Positions 14,397-18,072 of a DNA stretch of 18,072 nucleotides are shown here, piece after piece. The DNA is from an uncultured Limosilactobacillus sp. (GTDB lineage: Bacteria > Bacillota > Bacilli > Lactobacillales > Lactobacillaceae): contig NZ_CAKPXS010000036.1 of NCBI RefSeq assembly GCF_934202235.1, positions 1 to 18,072 of the forward strand. The letters run 5' to 3'. Every line of letters starts with the position of its first letter. Within the stretch, counting starts at the first letter, position 1. The notes under the pieces are model-generated. The model ran no database searches, was not told where the DNA came from, and saw only the letters and a program-made list of their open reading frames with translations. Position numbers and translations under genes: made by a program.

Positions 14397-14471
14397 TCAC
14401 TTTTTTTATTTATTGACGATTATCAAACTCTAGAGTGGCCCCTAGCTTACTAACACCAAGGACAGCACTAC

Positions 14472-15305
14472 TTATTTATTCCAGAGAAATTTAATTAAAA
14501 TTCGGTTAACCTTGGCATTATGGTGAAGCTTACTATGTTGTGCTTGACGTCCAATCATCTTAACTTCCTGATAACTTTTGGCCCGGTTCGCAACAAGGTA
14601 TTTCAGTGAAAGCGATGAGGCGTTAGGGACTGTCCCGTCAGTCTGCCCACCATGGTCACCATAAATATTCAAAACTCGCGCTGTTGTGGGGTAGGTCGTT
14701 CTCAACTTCAGTAATGGTCGAAAACCTCGATCCATGTTGACTGGCCGGCGATTATTTTTCAATTTCATCCCCTCATCAAAGCCATTAAAGTGTCCAGCAA
14801 TATCCACCTGCTTGTTGAGCTGTGGCATCCGCGGATTGGTCGCGTTGGCTAGTAAATAATACATAATATCCATATTGCCCATTGAATGGCCAACTAAATT
14901 CATTTTGGTAAAGCGGTAGCGGTTTTGAACAGCTGTAATCACGTTGCCGGCCCACTGACCATCCTGCTTGTAATTACCATTGCGATTATTCGTATACTGT
15001 ACCTGGATAATTGGATTTTTGGTTCCAGCTGGAATAGTGCCATGCAGGGTAACATGACCATCCAACCCTACCTTAGCCAAAATCACGGTTTTGGTCACCC
15101 CGGCAGCCTTAGCACCGTCAGTCATGTACTGTTCGGCATGAGCTGAGGAACCAAACCCATGAAAGAAGAACGTTGGCGTACCAATGACTCCCCGGTGTGT
15201 CGCGGGATGGTAAACTCTCGCTTGCTGACTACGCCACATCCACCAACCAGCAACAATGGCAATAGCTAATGCAATAATGAGCCACATTTTTGTTTTCCTC
15301 TTCAA
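14472..15305 (-). CDS. Membrane-anchored alpha/beta hydrolase, DUF915 family
   Basis: The protein (277 residues from TTG 15305) has a positively charged start (KRKTK), one hydrophobic segment near residues 7-23 acting as signal anchor, and an extracellular alpha/beta hydrolase domain. The oxyanion stretch is FFHGFGSS, the nucleophile elbow GHSMGN, the acid Asp is probably in GDHGGQTDGTVP, and the His in AQHSKLHHN; these match DUF915 proteins common in lactobacilli. It is probably an esterase-like enzyme of unknown substrate at the outer membrane face. Start choice: a TTG at 15326 would precede the predicted transcription start (about 15322). TTG 15305 has AAGGGTGG upstream and keeps the charged N terminus; ATG 15287 with GAGG nine bases upstream is a real alternative. 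No clear terminator follows. Confidence 0.82.
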   Translation of the reverse strand: MKRKTKMWLIIALAIAIVAGWWMWRSQQARVYHPATHRGVIGTPTFFFHGFGSSAHAEQYMTDGAKAAGVTKTVILAKVGLDGHVTLHGTIPAGTKNPIIQVQYTNNRNGNYKQDGQWAGNVITAVQNRYRFTKMNLVGHSMGNMDIMYYLLANATNPRMPQLNKQVDIAGHFNGFDEGMKLKNNRRPVNMDRGFRPLLKLRTTYPTTARVLNIYGDHGGQTDGTVPNASSLSLKYLVANRAKSYQEVKMIGRQAQHSKLHHNAKVNRILIKFLWNK

Positions 15306-15328
15306 CTTGTCCACCCTTTTTATCAACT

Positions 15329-15357
15329 ATTATCTGTCCTTCCTTTTGCACGGTCAA
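15329..15357 (-). promoter_or_regulatory. Promoter of the DUF915 hydrolase gene
   Basis: Leftward TTGACC (15352-15357) and GATAAT (15329-15334) are 17 bases apart. Transcription would start near 15322, which rules out the TTG at 15326 as start codon. It is divergent from the peroxidase promoter, with about 40 bases between them. Confidence 0.75.
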
Positions 15358-15395
15358 CGAAAAGCACGATGCCTGAGTAGACCACTTCTCAAAAA

Positions 15396-15404
15396 TGGTA
15401 TAAT
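15396..15404 (+). promoter_or_regulatory. Extended -10 promoter of the Dyp-type peroxidase gene
   Basis: TGGTATAAT combines the upstream TG with a perfect TATAAT at 15399-15404. The -35 region is weak (GTAGAC at 15377-15382, 16 bases upstream). A second TATAAT occurs at 15413-15418, closer to the ribosome site AAGGAGGAG. Confidence 0.65.
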
Positions 15405-15440
15405 AGCTTCGATATAATAAATAACAAGGAGGAGTTATTC

Positions 15441-16388
15441 ATGTCATTTAACCCTGCCAAAGTTCAGGATGTGTGGAAGGACGCTGGCAAAGCAGTTCAG
15501 TTCACCGTCTTAGAACTAAAACGTCAAGACCAAGCCAAGGAACTTGCGACAGTTAAGGAATTCATTGATCGTTTCCAGGCCATTACCCGCTCCCTCCGGA
15601 TCCGCGCCCAGGAAAGCAATCTCAAAGTCGCGGTGGGCTTTAGCAACGCTGCCTGGGACTATCTCTTTCCTAACGCTCCGAAGCCCAAGGAATTAACAAC
15701 CTACGAGGGGATCATGGGTGACAAGTACGAAATGCCCGCCAGCAAGGGTGACATCTTCCTCCACGTGCGGGCCAACGACGAGGCAACGGTTTACGAGTTT
15801 ATGCGCCAAGTAATGCTCTTTATTGGTGACATTACAACCGTTGTCGACGAGACACATGGTTTCCGCTACTTTGAAGGGCGGGCCATCATCGGCTTTATCG
15901 ACGGAACAGAAAATCCAGAGATGGACGAAGCCAAGGATTACGCCGTTGTAGGGCCTGAGGACCCGCTCTTTGAAAACGGGTCTTACGCCTTTGCCCAGAA
16001 GTGGCGTCACGAAATGGATATCTGGGACCACCTGACGACCGAAACCCAGGAAAAGGCGGTTGGCCGCCAAAAATTTGATGACCTGGAACTACCTGACGGC
16101 GAAAAATTCAAGAACGCGCATAACGTTGTCTCGCAGGTGAAGTTCAACGGCGTCTCACAAAATATCGTCCGGATGAACGTCCCTTATTCCGACCCGGCTA
16201 CCGGTATTACCGGGACCTACTTTATCGGCTATGCCCGTCACTGGCAGGTAACCAAGGCGATGCTGGAAAGCATGGTCAAGGGACATGACTACCTGTTAAG
16301 TTTCTCCAAGATTCTTTCTGGGCAGCTCTTCTTTATCCCGTCAAAGGACACCCTTGACCAAATCGTCAACGGTGACTTAACCAAATAA
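15441..16388 (+). CDS. Dyp-type heme peroxidase
   Basis: The 315-residue protein is a dye-decolorizing peroxidase, a heme enzyme using H2O2 to oxidise dyes or other electron donors. The signature GFIDGTENP (Gly151 to Pro159; distal Asp154) is present. Probable proximal heme His227 lies in NAHNVVSQ, and distal Arg244 in NIVRMNVPYSD. The length and lack of a Tat or Sec signal fit the cytoplasmic class B (YfeX/DypB-like) group. The C terminus (NGDLTK) has no encapsulin-targeting tail. Its role may be peroxide handling in an organism that makes no heme and takes it up from outside, which is inference. ATG 15441 follows AAGGAGGAG by about nine bases. It is a single-gene transcript with a strong terminator. 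Confidence 0.94.
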   Translation: MSFNPAKVQDVWKDAGKAVQFTVLELKRQDQAKELATVKEFIDRFQAITRSLRIRAQESNLKVAVGFSNAAWDYLFPNAPKPKELTTYEGIMGDKYEMPASKGDIFLHVRANDEATVYEFMRQVMLFIGDITTVVDETHGFRYFEGRAIIGFIDGTENPEMDEAKDYAVVGPEDPLFENGSYAFAQKWRHEMDIWDHLTTETQEKAVGRQKFDDLELPDGEKFKNAHNVVSQVKFNGVSQNIVRMNVPYSDPATGITGTYFIGYARHWQVTKAMLESMVKGHDYLLSFSKILSGQLFFIPSKDTLDQIVNGDLTK

Positions 16389-16408
16389 TTATTGTACCAA
16401 CGCAAAAA

Positions 16409-16444
16409 CCGTTGCTAGCATTCGAACTAGCAACGGCTTTTTTT
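16409..16444. terminator. Bidirectional terminator between Dyp peroxidase and GH3 genes
   Basis: CCGTTGCTAG (16409-16418) pairs perfectly with CTAGCAACGG (16427-16436) around an eight-base loop. T7 follows on the plus strand (16438-16444) and T5 on the minus strand. It lies between two convergent genes and serves both. Confidence 0.92.
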
Positions 16445-16464
16445 ATCTCAATGTTGACGGGTAA

Positions 16465-18072
16465 TTAGTCGCGGTATTTCCGCTTGTCGAGGTAAACAAC
16501 TAGGCACTCTAATAATGCCAGGATCACTACCAGGACAACGTCAATCGTGTACAATCGTTTCTTCCACGGCAGGGTCACAGCGTTAGCGCTCTTAACTGCG
16601 TCTTTGCGGTAAGCGTTGCTATTAACGGTCGTGTACAAAATGTTGTGTGAGGCAGTCCGCATCTGACGAACAACTGCTGGGTTCTTCATCCCCTGCGGCT
16701 TAGCACCCATGGCTCCGTTGGTCGACAGCATCAAGTCGGTCCCGTTGGCCAGCCCGGCGTTGGAGTTCATAAACAGACCAACGAAGTAGTCGGTTTCGAC
16801 GAGCCCACGGTAACCCCATTCGCCACGAAGAACGTTGTTGAGCAGGTTGCTGTTGGCACCGCACCAACGGTCACCGATAAAGTTAAAGGCGTTCATTGTT
16901 GCCATGACGTGACCATCTTCCACGGCCATCCGGAACGGCTTCAAGTAAGTTTCACGGATTGACTGTTCGTTTGCCCACTCGTTGAGGCTGTTCATTCGGT
17001 TAGTTTCCTGGTTGTTCATGGCAAAGTGTTTCATGTAGGAGTAAACGCCGAACTTCTTGGCGCCGTTAATTTCATTGGCAGCCATTGTCCCGGCAAGCTG
17101 TGGATCTTCGGAGTAGTATTCGAAGGTCCGCCCGCCAAATGGGTTCCGGTGAATATTCATGGCTGGACCGTACCAGCCGGAGATACCAGCAGTCCGTCCT
17201 TCCTTGCCGACTTGTTGTCCCTTATCCTGCGCCATCTGAGAATTCCAGGTTGCCGCGGTCAAGTCGGCAGCCGGGAATGTCGTTGTCTTCAAGCCCTTGA
17301 CGATCAAGCTGCTCAATCCAGAAGGACCATCAAAGTCGTACGTTTGCACTTTGCCGATGGATTTAATCGGTACAGTCTGGTAACCACCATAGGTAACCAG
17401 TTTCTGCATCTCCTTGACGCTCATTTGGTCTAAGAGCTTATTCCACATTGGGTCGTTGTAGGACTTACCACGTAACTGTGACAACTTGAGACCATTGTGG
17501 GCCCCGGTAGTTGGCATCTTCCCAGTAGCCTTGGACATCTTGTAATTTTGCGGAACAGTGGCGTGCTTCAAGGTGTGCTTGGTTGCCTTAGTATCCTTGC
17601 TTGGGGCAGCCAACGCCTTGTCCGCGTTAGCAAAGTTGTCCTTCCGGCTCAAGTAAGTAATGTCATGGCCGGCAGCGTTCTTAAACTGACTCTTAGTGCT
17701 CTTCTTGTCACCAGGCAGTTTTTGGTAAACGACCTTGTTAGGCAGGTTAAACTGCTGAGTATCAACAACGTCGTGGGAGTTGTTCTTCAACTGAATTTGG
17801 TAATTTCCAGAATCGAGGACGTACTTACCACTTTGCTGGTCAAAGGAAGCCATATCGGACTGGTTAGCCGTAAAGTGTAGCGTTTGCGACTGGCCTGGTT
17901 GCAGGGTCTTCGTCTTCGCAAACCGCAACAAGTTCGTTGATGACTTTTCAATACCCCCGTTGGTGTACGGTGCGGTGTAGTAGGTCTGAACAACATCTTT
18001 ACCGGCCCGCTTGCCAGTGTTGCGAACAGTGACAGTGTATGACAGCTGACCGTTCTTGCCCTGGTTAACATT
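16465..18072 (-). CDS. Membrane-anchored glycoside hydrolase family 3, C-terminal 535 residues (cut by window edge)
   Basis: The frame is open from the right edge to TAA 16465; the Leu (TTG) near 17931 is internal, not a start. Visible parts in order: a fibronectin type III-like domain (residues 1-105, TVTVRNTGKRAGKDVVQTYY and GNYQIQL), a linker, then the GH3 (alpha/beta)8 catalytic domain from about residue 195. There, YDFDGPSGL, NIHRNPFGGRTFEYYSEDP, KHFAMNNQE and the nucleophile Asp in GLVETDYF (about residue 428) are seen. A hydrophobic segment (about 508-528) followed by KRKYRD anchors the C terminus in the membrane. Usual beta-glucosidases run catalytic domain, second domain, Fn3-like; here Fn3-like precedes catalysis, a permuted order known in some GH3 enzymes. 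It probably cleaves beta-linked oligosaccharides outside the cell; the substrate is unknown. Confidence 0.9.
   Translation of the reverse strand, partial: NVNQGKNGQLSYTVTVRNTGKRAGKDVVQTYYTAPYTNGGIEKSSTNLLRFAKTKTLQPGQSQTLHFTANQSDMASFDQQSGKYVLDSGNYQIQLKNNSHDVVDTQQFNLPNKVVYQKLPGDKKSTKSQFKNAAGHDITYLSRKDNFANADKALAAPSKDTKATKHTLKHATVPQNYKMSKATGKMPTTGAHNGLKLSQLRGKSYNDPMWNKLLDQMSVKEMQKLVTYGGYQTVPIKSIGKVQTYDFDGPSGLSSLIVKGLKTTTFPAADLTAATWNSQMAQDKGQQVGKEGRTAGISGWYGPAMNIHRNPFGGRTFEYYSEDPQLAGTMAANEINGAKKFGVYSYMKHFAMNNQETNRMNSLNEWANEQSIRETYLKPFRMAVEDGHVMATMNAFNFIGDRWCGANSNLLNNVLRGEWGYRGLVETDYFVGLFMNSNAGLANGTDLMLSTNGAMGAKPQGMKNPAVVRQMRTASHNILYTTVNSNAYRKDAVKSANAVTLPWKKRLYTIDVVLVVILALLECLVVYLDKRKYRD

Noticed and set aside
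15324..15326. TTG start for the DUF915 gene at 15326.
   Set aside because: It lies only two bases after the -10 element and before the predicted transcription start, so it would not be in the mRNA.
15693..16070. 125-residue frame on the minus strand inside the Dyp peroxidase gene.
   Set aside because: It is antisense to a clear family member and has no ribosome site or promoter.
16350..16388. Encapsulin cargo signal at the C terminus of the Dyp peroxidase.
   Set aside because: The C terminus ends DQIVNGDLTK without the Gly/Leu-rich targeting tail, and no encapsulin gene is adjacent.
17026..17433. 135-residue frame on the plus strand inside the GH3 gene.
   Set aside because: It is a shadow of the well-supported GH3 reading frame, with no ribosome site and no recognisable motif.
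1..18072. CRISPR arrays, insertion sequences, prophage genes or integration sites at the tRNA.
   Set aside because: No regularly spaced direct repeats, transposase or integrase motifs were seen, and no partial tRNA copy near 9454 that would mark an attachment site.

Overview
The window looks like a chromosomal segment of a lactic acid bacterium, most likely Limosilactobacillus or a close relative. This is inferred from roughly 50% GC, AGGAGG-type ribosome binding sites, a degradative-type (class II) HMG-CoA reductase of the mevalonate route, a DUF915 hydrolase and a KptA-type RNA 2'-phosphotransferase. Species cannot be fixed without a database search. Thirteen protein genes of normal size are visible; two are cut by the window edges. 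There is one tRNA-Thr(GGT), one probable 19-residue leader peptide, and several promoters and terminators. No insertion sequence, phage gene or CRISPR array is visible.

Left part (1-5600): the 5' end of an MFS transporter gene, then five leftward genes whose ends all overlap. In transcription order they are a Ppx/GppA-type phosphatase, HMG-CoA reductase, an HELLH-motif protein, a Sir2 deacylase with a degenerate zinc site, and a zinc alcohol dehydrogenase. A terminator follows. Divergent from this operon is helD (RNA polymerase recycling factor), which ends at a hairpin terminator facing a CPA2-type cation/proton antiporter.

Middle (9150-11750): a 576-base intergenic stretch holds tRNA-Thr with its own promoter, then about 190 bases of strong hairpins ending in a T8 run, read leftward. 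Rightward there is a MATE exporter gene with a good promoter and a hairpin in its leader. It overlaps tail to tail with kptA, and the first good rightward terminator lies beyond the kptA start, so MATE transcripts may be antisense to all of kptA.

Right part (11750-18072): an M20 zinc peptidase and a GltS-like membrane transporter form a leftward operon. Upstream of it is the most interesting element of the window: a strong promoter, a 19-codon ORF rich in aromatic residues, and five RNA segments that can pair in two exclusive ways ending in a T7 terminator, the layout of a transcription attenuator. Next come a membrane-anchored DUF915 hydrolase, a divergent Dyp-type peroxidase, and the 3' part of a membrane-anchored GH3 glycosidase with the Fn3-like domain before the catalytic domain.

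All pairings were found by eye, with no folding or database search.
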